Assembly: GCA_028821125.1 (NCBI GenBank)
Contig: JAPPHD010000193.1
Location: forward strand, 19,418-83,417
Direction of reading: 5' to 3'
Length of the DNA: 64,000 bases
Source of the DNA: Gammaproteobacteria bacterium
GTDB lineage: Bacteria; Pseudomonadota; Gammaproteobacteria; Pseudomonadales; Azotimanducaceae
The translations under genes and the position numbers were made by a program. Every line of letters starts with the position of its first letter. Position 1 is the first letter of the stretch. A model generated the notes under the pieces. That model was not told the origin of the DNA and made no database searches. It worked only from the letters and a program-made list of their open reading frames with translations. Below are positions 46,083 through 55,444 of the stretch, piece after piece.

Positions 46083-46192
46083 GTCAATATCTCCTCAAGT
46101 CGGCGAATATAGCAAAAAACCGTCAAGTTCGACGGTCAAGCTGAACCGGTCAAACCGCGTGATACCATCGCGCGCTTTCACGGAGGACCAGC

Positions 46193-47287
46193 ATGCACCC
46201 GACCATCGTTGCTCGAATCGCCATTGCGCTGTCCGGCGCGCTGGCCGCGCTGGGAGCCGCCTTCTCGGCGGCTGAATCGCTCACCGTGGTGTCCTGGGGC
46301 GGTTCTTACGCCAGGGCCTGCGAGGAAGCCTATCTGAAGCCCTTTGCGGCGGAGACGGGCATCCGGGTGCGCCTCGAAGACTACAACGGCGGCCTTTCCC
46401 AGGTGCGCGCCCAGGTGGAAGCGGGCAACGTGCACTGGGACATCATCGATCTGGAGTATGCCGACCTGGTCAGGGGTTGCGACGAAGGGCTGTTCGAGAT
46501 TCTCGACACCTCCATGCTGCCCGAGGGAGCCGACGGTTCCTCGCCTGAAGACGACTACTACCCGGACATGATCAGCGAGTGCGGTGCCGGCAAGCTGTTC
46601 TATTCAACCGTATACGCCTACAACCATGAACGGACCACCGGCAAAGTACCCGCCACGATCCAGGATTTTTTCGACCTGAAACGCTTCCCCGGCCGCCGGG
46701 GCATGCGTCGTTCGCCGCTCGCCAATCTCGAATTCGCGCTGATGGCCGACGGCGTTCCGGCCGACGAAGTCTACGCCGTTCTCGATACCCCGGCTGGCGT
46801 CGACCGTGCGTTCAGGAAGCTCGACTCCATCAAGGACCGCGTGGTGTGGTGGGAAGCCGGGGCACAGCCGCCGCAGATGCTCGCCGATGGCGAAGTGGTC
46901 ATGACAACCGCCTACAACGGCCGCGTCTTCAATGCCCAGGTACTTGAGAACCAGCCCTTCACCATCGTCTGGCACGGCCAGGTGCTCGATACCGGGCATC
47001 TCGCCATCGTAGCCGGGTCCAGGAACATCGACGCGGCGCGCCGGCTCGTCACCTATGCCTCCAGGCCCGCATCCCTGGCCGCAATCACCCGCTACATCGC
47101 CTACAGCCCCGCGCGCCGGTCCGCGGAAGCGCTGGTCTCCACACACGCCGAAACCGGGGTCGCAATGGCGCCCCACATGCCGAACGCACCGGAAAACACC
47201 AGGCTCGCCGTGAGGAGCGACTGGTTGTGGTGGGCCGACAACGGCGAGGACATGAACGAACGGTTCAGCGCCTGGCTGCTGCGGTAA
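46193..47287 (+). CDS. ABC transporter extracellular substrate-binding protein (PotD/spermidine-putrescine-like)
   Basis: Signal peptide; SLTVVSWGGSYARACEEAYLKPFAAETGIRVRLEDYNGGLSQVRAQVEAGNVHWDIIDLEYAD. Confidence 0.88.
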   Translation: MHPTIVARIAIALSGALAALGAAFSAAESLTVVSWGGSYARACEEAYLKPFAAETGIRVRLEDYNGGLSQVRAQVEAGNVHWDIIDLEYADLVRGCDEGLFEILDTSMLPEGADGSSPEDDYYPDMISECGAGKLFYSTVYAYNHERTTGKVPATIQDFFDLKRFPGRRGMRRSPLANLEFALMADGVPADEVYAVLDTPAGVDRAFRKLDSIKDRVVWWEAGAQPPQMLADGEVVMTTAYNGRVFNAQVLENQPFTIVWHGQVLDTGHLAIVAGSRNIDAARRLVTYASRPASLAAITRYIAYSPARRSAEALVSTHAETGVAMAPHMPNAPENTRLAVRSDWLWWADNGEDMNERFSAWLLR

Positions 47288-47434
47288 GGCAACGATCTCC
47301 GGCAACTCGCGCCGCTGACGATTGCCGGCCGACACCCCAACCGGACGGAATCGAAGCCGCGAGGCCGCTTTCGGAGCTTGTCCCCGGGCCGTGACTTCGC
47401 CCCGGGAGCGACTTCCGTGCCGCAAGATCCCGAA

Positions 47435-48655
47435 TCAAGCGCTCAGGTTCGTTCCGCTTCGAAACGTGGCCTCGTATCCCTGTTCGCCGAGGGCGGCAAG
47501 CACCTGCTCCACCTGTTCCTCGCCACGCATCTGCAGCACCAACTCCACCACGGTCGCCCGCACCGACGAGCCCCCGAAGGTGCGCTGGTGCACGATGTCG
47601 ACGATGTTGCTGTCCAGCCGGCCGAGCACCGCCGTCAACTCCGCCAGCGCGCCCGGCACGTCGGGAATCTCAACATCCAGCCGCGCCAGCCGATGGCTGC
47701 GCACCAGGCCCCGTTGCAGCACCGATGAGAGGATCATCATGTCCACGTTGCCGCCGGACAGCACCAGCACCACCTTCCTGCCGCGATACCGTTCGGCATT
47801 GGCGGTCAGCGCCGCCAGCGCCGCCGCCCCGGCGCCCTCCGCCACGGTTTTTTCGATCTCGAGCAAGGTGAAGATGGCCTGTTCGACCTCGGTCTCGCCA
47901 ACGACGAACAGATTGTCGGCATGGGCCTCGATCAACGGCCAGGTTTTCCGGCCCGGAGACTTGACGGCGATACCCTCCGCAACGGTTGCGGACGGGCCGG
48001 GCTCGCTGCCGCGCCCGTGGAAGCGGTCGTGGGCGGCGGAGAACCGCTCTACCTGAACGCCCGACACTTCCACGGCAGGCGCCGTCGATTTCACCGCCAG
48101 CGCCACGCCGCCGATCAGCCCCCCTCCGCCCACGGGAACGATGATCGCGTCCACGTCCGGCGCCTGCTCCAGGATCTCCAGGCCCACGGTACCCTGACCC
48201 GCAATCACCCGTTCGTCGTCGAACGGATGCACCAGCGTCAACCCCCGGGCCCGCGCCAGATCCTCGGTATAGGCCAGGGTCTCTTCGAAGGTGGTTCCCT
48301 CGAGATGCACCTCGGCGCCGAATACCCGGGTCTGCTGCACCTTGACGTTGGGCGTCGATCGGGGCATCACGATGCAGGCGGGCACGCCGAGCCGGGACCC
48401 ATGGCAGGCCAGGGCCTGGGCATGGTTGCCCGCCGACATGGCGATGACCCCGCGCCGCCTTTCCTCGCCCGTCAGCATGAGCAGGCAGTTCAGCGCGCCG
48501 CGCTCCTTGAACGAGGCCGTGAACTGGTGGTTCTCGAACTTGAGATACACCTGTGCACCGACGATGGCCGAGAGCGTGGTCGAACGGGCGCACGGCGTAC
48601 GCTCGACCCGGCCCGCGATCCTGTCCCGGGCGGCGTGAATGTCGGACAGCTTCAT
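47435..48655 (-). CDS. ilvA: Threonine ammonia-lyase (dehydratase) with C-terminal ACT-like domain
   Basis: KFENHQFTASFKERGALNCL PLP lysine; SAGNHAQALA; PVGGGGLIGG; C-terminal DVEIPDVPGALAELTAVLGRLDSNIVDIVHQRTF. Confidence 0.9.
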   Translation of the reverse strand: MKLSDIHAARDRIAGRVERTPCARSTTLSAIVGAQVYLKFENHQFTASFKERGALNCLLMLTGEERRRGVIAMSAGNHAQALACHGSRLGVPACIVMPRSTPNVKVQQTRVFGAEVHLEGTTFEETLAYTEDLARARGLTLVHPFDDERVIAGQGTVGLEILEQAPDVDAIIVPVGGGGLIGGVALAVKSTAPAVEVSGVQVERFSAAHDRFHGRGSEPGPSATVAEGIAVKSPGRKTWPLIEAHADNLFVVGETEVEQAIFTLLEIEKTVAEGAGAAALAALTANAERYRGRKVVLVLSGGNVDMMILSSVLQRGLVRSHRLARLDVEIPDVPGALAELTAVLGRLDSNIVDIVHQRTFGGSSVRATVVELVLQMRGEEQVEQVLAALGEQGYEATFRSGTNLSA

Positions 48656-48727
48656 CGCGCCAGTATACTTGGCGCCGGGCCGGCGGCGCTCGACGCCGCA
48701 GGTGCGCGAAACTGTCGGGTCAAACCC

Positions 48728-49189
48728 GTGAAACACCTGCTGATCGTCTACCACTCTCAATCGGAAAGCACCGGGCGCATGGCGGAAGCGGCCTACCGGG
48801 GCGCCTGCCACGAAGACGTCTCCGGCGTGCAGGTGAAACGGCTGCTGTGCCGCGATGCGGGCGCCGAAGACCTGCTGTGGGCCCATGGCCTGCTGCTCGG
48901 CACGCCGGAGAATTTCGGCTACATGTCGGGGGCCATGAAAGACTTTTTCGACCGCACCTTCTATGCCGTGGAAGGGAAGATAGCTCCCCTGCCCTACTCG
49001 GTATTCATCAGCGCCGGCAACGACGGCACCGGTGCGCTCACCGCCATCCGGCGCATCGCCAAGGGCTATCCGTTCATCGAGGTGCAGGAGCCCGTGATCG
49101 CACGGGGAGAACTGACCGCCGCTCACCTCCAGCAATGCCGCGACCTCGGCACGGCGCTCGCCCTCGGCCTTGAGATGAGCCTCTTTTAG
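48728..49189 (+). CDS. Flavodoxin-like / NAD(P)H-dependent FMN reductase
   Basis: KHLLIVYHSQSESTGRMAEAAYRGA; GLLLGTPENFGYMSGAMKDFFDR; GTG start at 48728. Confidence 0.8.
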   Translation: MKHLLIVYHSQSESTGRMAEAAYRGACHEDVSGVQVKRLLCRDAGAEDLLWAHGLLLGTPENFGYMSGAMKDFFDRTFYAVEGKIAPLPYSVFISAGNDGTGALTAIRRIAKGYPFIEVQEPVIARGELTAAHLQQCRDLGTALALGLEMSLF

Positions 49190-49273
49190 AAGCCACCCTC
49201 CGCACCGGATGCAATTCCGCGCGCCAGTGTCTATGCTTCCCCCACAGTCTCACAATCGAACGCATCAGGCGAC

Positions 49274-49495
49274 ATGGAAATCTCGATCAAATATTGCGTG
49301 CAGTGAAACTACGAACCGCAGGCGGTCAGTCTGGCTGCCAGGTTCCAGGAAGCATTCGGCGCCGATACCCACCTCATCGAAGGGGGCGGCGGCATCTTCG
49401 ATGTCAGGGTCAACGGCGAACTGGTCTATTCCAAACACCAGACAGGCAGCTTTCCCGACGAAGGCGCCTTGGTGCAGCAACTGAACGGGCGATAG
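49274..49495 (+). CDS. Rdx/SelW-like selenoprotein, 73 aa, Sec (U) at codon 11 encoded by in-frame TGA (49304-49306)
   Basis: Reading through TGA gives MEISIKYCVQUNYEPQAVSLAARFQEAFGADTHLIEGGGGIFDVRVNGELVYSKHQTGSFPDEGALVQQLNGR; CxxU redox motif near N-terminus and conserved G-x-F-x-V ... SK ... F-P pattern of the Rdx family; TAG stop at 49493; not in ORF track. Confidence 0.85.
49313..49345 (+). promoter_or_regulatory. Candidate bacterial SECIS (bSECIS) stem-loop
   Basis: GAACC-GCAG-[GCGGTCAGTCTGG]-CTGC-CA-GGTTC: 5 bp + 4 bp stem with a 2-nt bulge; apical loop begins with G 16 nt after the TGA. Confidence 0.6.
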
Positions 49496-49552
49496 AAATA
49501 CTTGACCCGGTATCCGGTACGCTAACGCGCAAGGAACAGACGACCGCTAGGA

Positions 49553-49667
49553 GAGAGTAGGTGTGCGGTACGGGTATCCGGCACCTTTAAAGCACCCCTG
49601 CGCACTCGAACTCCACGAAAACGCGTCCGCTTGGCGTGCCGGATACCCGTACCGCATACCTGCTCTC
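49553..49667. repeat. 115-bp element with 32-bp near-perfect terminal inverted repeats
   Basis: GAGAGTAGGTGTGCGGTACGGGTATCCGGCAC (49553-49584) vs reverse complement of 49636-49667, 30/32 identical. Confidence 0.85.
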
Positions 49668-49757
49668 GGTGCCTGATCGAAGCAATCTTTTGCCACGCTT
49701 ATTCCAAAAATGATATTTAATTCAATCGCTTGAGAAACTGTTCCATGCAAGTCCGCT

Positions 49758-50921
49758 TCACTCTCCGCGTAGCGCCGTGGTAATCGGCAGCCGCGCAGCG
49801 CGCACCGCCGGAAACAGGCCGCCGAACAGCCCAAGCGTGACGGCCCAGCTCAGCCCCGACAACAGCAAATCCGGGGTGACCGCAAAGTCGAAGGCAACCT
49901 GTGAAAACGAGCCCTGGTTCAGCGTCGAGACCGTGAACCCGTTGAACCCGAAGTAGGCTACCGCACCGCCGAGAAGGCCGCCCAGCACGCCCAGCGCGAG
50001 CGCCTCGATGATCACCGACACCACCACAGGCCCGCCGCCGAAGCCCAGTGCCCGCAGGGTCGCAATCTCCACGGTACGCGCGGATACGGCGGTGTACATG
50101 GCATTCAACGCGGCAAACACCGCTCCAACCGCCATGATCAGGGCCACCGTATAGCCGAATCCCCGGATCAGGCCGCTCATCGCGTCCGACTGGCCCCGGA
50201 AGAACTCCTCCTCGCCGATTACCTCCAGGTCGAGGCGCGGGTCGTCCCGCACCCGTTGCGCCAGGGCCGGGATGTCGCGCGGCGATTCCACCCGTATGCG
50301 CATGGACTGGGTGGCGCCGCCACGGCGGAACGCCGACTGGGCGACGGGCAGGTCGGCCCACATCTCGCTTTCGTAAGCCGAGGCGTTGGCTTCGAACAGC
50401 CCCGTGATGGCCCACTCGCCGTCACGCAGTTCGACCGTCGCTCCGAGGTCGATGCCCCGGAACTCCGCCGAGGCTTTCCGGCCCGCGATCATTTCCCGTG
50501 TTCCCGGGTTGAAGTGGCGACCGGCGACGATCCTGACTTCCGGGCGAATCTCGAACCCGCTACGTTCCACGCCGCGAATCACGAGGTTGGCAACCTGCCC
50601 CCCGGACCGCTTGGGTACATCGACCACGAGATAGAGTTCGGCGCTCGAGGCGTCGACCTCTTCCATGGAAGAGACAATGTTCACCGCATCCTGACCGACG
50701 TTACTGGCCATCTCGCTGTCCGAGCCGCTTCTCAGGACGATGGCCCGGTCCGGCGCGCCGCCGCGCTCCAGTGCCGCCTCGAATCCGCCAGCCATGGCGA
50801 GCAACGCAACGAGTACCCCGACCACCCCGGCAATGCCGACCACGATCACCGAGGAACTGCCGACCCGCGACGGCAGGTTGCTCAGGTTCATGGCCGTGAT
50901 TTCGATTACCTGTCGAAGCAT
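49758..50921 (-). CDS. ABC transporter permease (FtsX/MacB-like)
   Basis: MLRQVIEITAMNLSNLPSRVGSSSVIVVGIAGVVGVLVALLAMAGGF; C-terminal FtsX TM block. Confidence 0.88.
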   Translation of the reverse strand: MLRQVIEITAMNLSNLPSRVGSSSVIVVGIAGVVGVLVALLAMAGGFEAALERGGAPDRAIVLRSGSDSEMASNVGQDAVNIVSSMEEVDASSAELYLVVDVPKRSGGQVANLVIRGVERSGFEIRPEVRIVAGRHFNPGTREMIAGRKASAEFRGIDLGATVELRDGEWAITGLFEANASAYESEMWADLPVAQSAFRRGGATQSMRIRVESPRDIPALAQRVRDDPRLDLEVIGEEEFFRGQSDAMSGLIRGFGYTVALIMAVGAVFAALNAMYTAVSARTVEIATLRALGFGGGPVVVSVIIEALALGVLGGLLGGAVAYFGFNGFTVSTLNQGSFSQVAFDFAVTPDLLLSGLSWAVTLGLFGGLFPAVRAARLPITTALRGE

Positions 50922-50935
50922 GGTCCCTGTTTTTT

Positions 50936-52102
50936 CTAGTTGCGGTGCGAACGCAGGGCGTCGACGATCGACAGGCGCCTTGCCGAAACCGACGGCACAG
51001 CTCCCACCGCAAGGCCGAGTACGAGGGAGATCCCGAACGCCGCCGCCATGACCGACCAGGAAACCTTGAACTCGCCGAAAAAATCCTCGAGCTGTGGCCC
51101 GACCGCGAACGCCACCCCAACCGCCGCCAGGATTCCCAGAATCGCGCCCAGCCCGCACAGGAGCAGAGCCTCGCCGAGCATCAGCCAGGCCACCGCCGCG
51201 TCGGTGAAGCCCACGGTTTTCAACACCGCCAGTTCGGGCACCCGCTCGCGCAATCCCTGGGCCATCGTGTTGCCTGTGAGCAGCAGGATCGTGAAGAAGA
51301 CGGCGCCCAGTATCCCCGTCATCATCAACTCGATGTCGCCGACCTGCTCGATGAACTGCCGGCTGTACTCGGCCTCGGTGGCCGTCCGGGTGGGGTTCAG
51401 GGAATTCTCGAACAGCGCGTCGATCGCGCTCGCAATTTCGGGCGCCCGCTCCGTGTCGGTGATGCGGACGACGAACCAGCCTACGTTCCCCTCCCCGAAT
51501 TCATTGGCTTCGCTGAAAAAGTCGTAGTGAAACAGGAACTCGCCGGGTTGGGGTTCGTTTTCCGGACCCCGGTAAGTGCCGACGAGATCGAACTCCCAGA
51601 GCCGGCTGCCGTCCCGCATGGCGTAAATCTGGCCCTGGAACGGAAGCTTGTCGCCGACCTGCCAACCGTATTTCTCCGCCAGGCCAACCGGCGCCACCGC
51701 TCCGCTGCGGGTGCGCGCAAAGGCGTCGAGCTCGTCCGGATCGATGACGAACTCCGGGTGCAGATCGAACCAGTCCAGCGGCTGCACGGGGAATTGCGGG
51801 AAGAAATTGCGCGGATCCTGGTACACGCCACCGAACCAGTCGGCGTGTGCTGCATTGTCGACGCCCGGGACCGACTCGATCTGCCGGAGATAGGATACCG
51901 GCAACGGCTCGATGATGGAGTACTTCGGCGCCACCACGAGCCGGTCGATGCCGGGCTGGCTGAAGCCTCCCCCGCCGAACGCATCCGTTGCGGTTCTGAG
52001 CAGCGTGAACAGCAGGAAAGCCACCAGCACCGAAAAGAGCGTGAGCACCGTGCGCAGCTTCCGGCGAAACAGGTTCGACCATATGAGGCCGGCCGTGCTC
52101 AT
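50936..52102 (-). CDS. ABC transporter permease (FtsX/MacB-like)
   Basis: LIWSNLFRRKLRTVLTLFSVLVAFLLFTLLRT; GLRERVPELAVLKTVGFTDAAVAWLMLGEALLL. Confidence 0.88.
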   Translation of the reverse strand: MSTAGLIWSNLFRRKLRTVLTLFSVLVAFLLFTLLRTATDAFGGGGFSQPGIDRLVVAPKYSIIEPLPVSYLRQIESVPGVDNAAHADWFGGVYQDPRNFFPQFPVQPLDWFDLHPEFVIDPDELDAFARTRSGAVAPVGLAEKYGWQVGDKLPFQGQIYAMRDGSRLWEFDLVGTYRGPENEPQPGEFLFHYDFFSEANEFGEGNVGWFVVRITDTERAPEIASAIDALFENSLNPTRTATEAEYSRQFIEQVGDIELMMTGILGAVFFTILLLTGNTMAQGLRERVPELAVLKTVGFTDAAVAWLMLGEALLLCGLGAILGILAAVGVAFAVGPQLEDFFGEFKVSWSVMAAAFGISLVLGLAVGAVPSVSARRLSIVDALRSHRN

Positions 52103-52779
52103 GCCGCCTGCCCCGTCAGCTTGCCCTTGTCCATGTACAGCGTATGGGTCGCGTGTTCCGCGGCCTTAGGGTCGTGGGTGACGACCACGACGGTCTTGCC
52201 GTGGGCCCGGTTCAGCGTTTCCAGCAATTCGAGAATCTGGTCGGCGGTGTCGCGGTCGAGGTCGCCGGTGGGCTCGTCGCACAAAAGCAACGTCGGGTCC
52301 GCAACGATGGCCCGGGCGATGGCGACCCGCTGTTGCTGACCGCCGGACAGTTCCCCCGGCTTGTGCCCGGCCCGGTCGGATAGCCCGACGATCTCCAGGG
52401 CCGTGGCGGCGTTGCGGCGCCGCTGTTTGGCGGACAGCCGGGTCAGCAGCAGGGGCAGTTCCACGTTGCGCTGGGCGCTCAACACGGGCAGCAGGTTATA
52501 GAACTGGAAAATGAACCCGACGTTCTCGGAACGCCATCGCGCAAGCTGCCGGCCACTCATGCCGTTGAGCGCCATGCCGCCCACTTCCACCGCCCCGGCC
52601 GTCGGTTGGTCCAGCCCGCCGATCAGGTTCAGAAGCGTGGTCTTGCCCGACCCCGACGGGCCCATGAGGGCCAGGAAATCGCCCTCTTTGATATCCAGGT
52701 CGATCCCGGTCAGCACCTCGACCGTCTCCCTGCCCTTGACAAAGCTCTTCTCGAGCGCGCGGCAGTTCACCAAACCCAT
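52099..52779 (-). CDS. ABC transporter ATP-binding protein (LolD/MacB-like)
   Basis: LMGPSGSGKTTLLNLIGGLDQPTAG; LSGGQQQRVAIARAIVADPTLLLCDEPTGDLD. Confidence 0.93.
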   Translation of the reverse strand: MGLVNCRALEKSFVKGRETVEVLTGIDLDIKEGDFLALMGPSGSGKTTLLNLIGGLDQPTAGAVEVGGMALNGMSGRQLARWRSENVGFIFQFYNLLPVLSAQRNVELPLLLTRLSAKQRRRNAATALEIVGLSDRAGHKPGELSGGQQQRVAIARAIVADPTLLLCDEPTGDLDRDTADQILELLETLNRAHGKTVVVVTHDPKAAEHATHTLYMDKGKLTGQAA

Positions 52780-52833
52780 GACGCGACCCCTGCTCTTCTC
52801 GACTGCATCCTCATCGACCCGCCCGGATTCCGA

Positions 52834-54093
52834 TCACGGCTCGAATGAAACCCGCGCACCGTCTGCCAGACCCGCCAGCACCGCTTCCGCCAGGTCTGCG
52901 ACCACCCGCTCCCCGGACTCGAGGCCCGAAACGATGCGCACTCGTCCACCCTGCGTATCGCCCGGAATCACCAGCCGCCGCTCGACCCGGTCGCCCGCCA
53001 CCACCATCACATAAGCGCCCTCGCCGTCTTCCGCGACGGATGCCCCGGGCACCAGCACGCCGCCGGGCTTCTTCACCGGCCTCACCGTCGCCCGGTCCTC
53101 CAGAAACGCCACCCGCACACCCATGTCCGGCAATACCCGCCCGTCGCGCTCCACGAATCCTATGCGCACGCGGACTGTCGCCTTGTTGCGGTCAGCCGCC
53201 GGAATGATCGCGATGACTTCCGCTGCATAGTCGTCTTCCGGCCAGGCGTTCAGGGCCACCTGCACGGGCTGCCCGCTGTACACCCGGTTGATGTAGGCCT
53301 CGTTGACATCCACTTCCACTTCCAGGGAATCCATGTCGACGATGGTGCAGATGCCGGTGCGGGTAAAGCCGCCGCCGGCGGATACCGGCGAGATCATCTC
53401 GCCCGGCTGGGCGGCCTTGGCGACCACGATGCCGGCGAAGGGTGCGCGAATCCGCATGTCCTCGACGATCCGGCGCTGGACGGCGGCACTGCGTTGTGCC
53501 ACCACGATGTCCTGGCCGGCGCTTTCCAGACGCGCGAGCAGGCCCTCCACCGACAGTTGATTCCTGTCCAGGTCCGCCTGGCTCGCGAGCTGCCGTCCGG
53601 CCAGTTCCTCGGTGCGTTCGAGATCGAGGCGGGCCTGCCTGAGCTGAACGTCAAGCTCGCGCAGGTAACGCCGGGCGGCCTCGAGCTGCGACTGCGCCAG
53701 TTCGAGCTGTGCCCGAGGAATACTGTCGTCCAGACGGGCAAGCAGTTGGCCTTCCTCGACCACCACCCCCTCCTCGATCAACACCTCCACGACCTTGCCC
53801 GTCGCCTTGCTGCTCACCGTCGCCTGGCGGCGCGCCACCACATAACCCGTCGCATCAAGTACGCTCGGCCCGGTGGAACTGACCGGCGCCGCCTGCGCCA
53901 CCGCCGTACCGACCGCAGGCAGCCCGTCATTTCCGGGGAACTCGAAGAACCACAGGACAAACCCGGCACCACCCACCAGCGCGATCAGCAGGAACCACTT
54001 GAGCGGCCGCCCGCCCGGGGCCGGCGCCTCGGAACGGTCGATGCGAAGCTGATCGAGAAGGGCTTTCTTGTCGGTTTGCGAAGCTCCGGGCAT
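52834..54093 (-). CDS. Efflux periplasmic adaptor subunit (MacA/HlyD-like)
   Basis: VLDATGYVVARRQATVSSKATGKVVEVLIEEGVVVEEGQLLARLDDS; IRAPFAGIVVAKAAQPGEMISP. Confidence 0.9.
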   Translation of the reverse strand: MPGASQTDKKALLDQLRIDRSEAPAPGGRPLKWFLLIALVGGAGFVLWFFEFPGNDGLPAVGTAVAQAAPVSSTGPSVLDATGYVVARRQATVSSKATGKVVEVLIEEGVVVEEGQLLARLDDSIPRAQLELAQSQLEAARRYLRELDVQLRQARLDLERTEELAGRQLASQADLDRNQLSVEGLLARLESAGQDIVVAQRSAAVQRRIVEDMRIRAPFAGIVVAKAAQPGEMISPVSAGGGFTRTGICTIVDMDSLEVEVDVNEAYINRVYSGQPVQVALNAWPEDDYAAEVIAIIPAADRNKATVRVRIGFVERDGRVLPDMGVRVAFLEDRATVRPVKKPGGVLVPGASVAEDGEGAYVMVVAGDRVERRLVIPGDTQGGRVRIVSGLESGERVVADLAEAVLAGLADGARVSFEP

Positions 54094-54222
54094 TGCAGCG
54101 AGTCCCTGAGTTCAAGCGGCGCAGTCTAGCAGCCCGGGAGATTCAAGGGCACGAGAGCCGCAACAGCTTGACGTTGCGCCGCTTGAAGCATGGCGGGCCG
54201 CCCGTGTTAGGGTAATTTCATC

Positions 54223-55404
54223 ATGGTGGCACGATCGGCGCGCATCCTGCACGGCATCGACGAGATCGATGCTGAAACCTGGGACCGTTGCGCAAATCCC
54301 CCCGGCGAGCCCTTCAATCCATTCATCACCTACGGTTTCCTGCACGCCCTGGAAGCCAGCGGCAGCACCACGGCGCGTACCGGATGGCAACCCTTCCACC
54401 TGGCCCTCGAAGAGAGCGGCGCCGTGCTCGGCGTGGTGCCGATGTACGTGAAGGGGCACTCCCAGGGAGAGTACGTCTTCGACTACGCCTGGGCGGATGC
54501 CTGGCACCGGGCCGGCGGCAAGTACTATCCCAAGTTGCAGGGGAGCGTGCCGTTCACCCCGGCCACCGGCCGCCGCCTGCTCGCGCCGGACAGCGATGAG
54601 GAAACCGAACGGTCCCTGCTCGGAGCCTGTGCGCAGGTCGCCGAAAAGATCGGGGTGTCGTCGCTGCACTTCACCTTCATGCCCGAGCGGCAGTGGCGGC
54701 TGGCCGGCGAATCGGGATATCTCCGGCGCATGGACCAGCAGTTCCACTGGCACAATCCGGGTTACGACACCTTCGACGCCTTCCTGGCCGACCTTTCCTC
54801 CAGGAAACGCAAGAATCTCCGCCGCGAGCGCCGCGACGCGCTGGCCGCCGGGGTCACGGTGGAATGGGTCACCGGAGCCGACCTCACCGAAGCGCATTGG
54901 GACGACTTCTACCGCTTCTACATGGACACCGGGTCCCGCAAGTGGGGCTCGCCTTACCTCACCCGCGAGTTCTTCAGCCGCATCAACGAATCCATGGCCG
55001 AGCACACGCTGCTGGTGATGTGCTCCCGCGGCGGGCGCCACATCGCCGGGGCGCTGAACTTCATTGGCGGGGACGCGCTCTACGGCCGCAACTGGGGTTG
55101 CATCGAGGATCACCGGTTCCTGCACTTCGAGGCCTGTTACTACCAGGCCATCGACTTTGCCATCGCACGCAAGCTCGCACGGGTCGAGGCGGGCGCCCAG
55201 GGGCCCCACAAGGTGGCCCGGGGCTATCTCCCCCAGGCGACTTACAGCGCCCACTGGATCCAGGACCCGGGGCTGCGTGCGGCCGTGGCCCGGTTCCTCG
55301 GCGAGGAACGCCATCACGTGCAGCAGGACATCGACTGGATCGAGCGGCACAGCCCGTTCAAGTCCGGCATCGAGCTGGATACCATCCGGGGAATCGGCGA
55401 CTGA
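54223..55404 (+). CDS. COG3146-type GNAT/FemAB-like N-acyltransferase
   Basis: NPFITYGFLHALEASGST...FLADLSSRKRKNLRRERRDALAAG...EAGAQGPHKVARGYLPQATYSAHWI. Confidence 0.82.
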   Translation: MVARSARILHGIDEIDAETWDRCANPPGEPFNPFITYGFLHALEASGSTTARTGWQPFHLALEESGAVLGVVPMYVKGHSQGEYVFDYAWADAWHRAGGKYYPKLQGSVPFTPATGRRLLAPDSDEETERSLLGACAQVAEKIGVSSLHFTFMPERQWRLAGESGYLRRMDQQFHWHNPGYDTFDAFLADLSSRKRKNLRRERRDALAAGVTVEWVTGADLTEAHWDDFYRFYMDTGSRKWGSPYLTREFFSRINESMAEHTLLVMCSRGGRHIAGALNFIGGDALYGRNWGCIEDHRFLHFEACYYQAIDFAIARKLARVEAGAQGPHKVARGYLPQATYSAHWIQDPGLRAAVARFLGEERHHVQQDIDWIERHSPFKSGIELDTIRGIGD

Positions 55405-55406
55405 GT

Positions 55407-55434
55407 GTCCTCGTCCCGCCGTCCTCGTCCCGCC
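55407..55434. repeat. 14-bp perfect tandem duplication GTCCTCGTCCCGCC x2
   Basis: Direct reading just after the stop codon of 54223..55404. Confidence 0.85.
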
Positions 55435-55444
55435 GCCAAAACTG

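Noticed and set aside
49209-49484. 91-aa plus-strand track ORF over the SelW-like region
   Set aside because: It is in a different frame from the family-matching read-through ORF and its translation has no recognisable motif.
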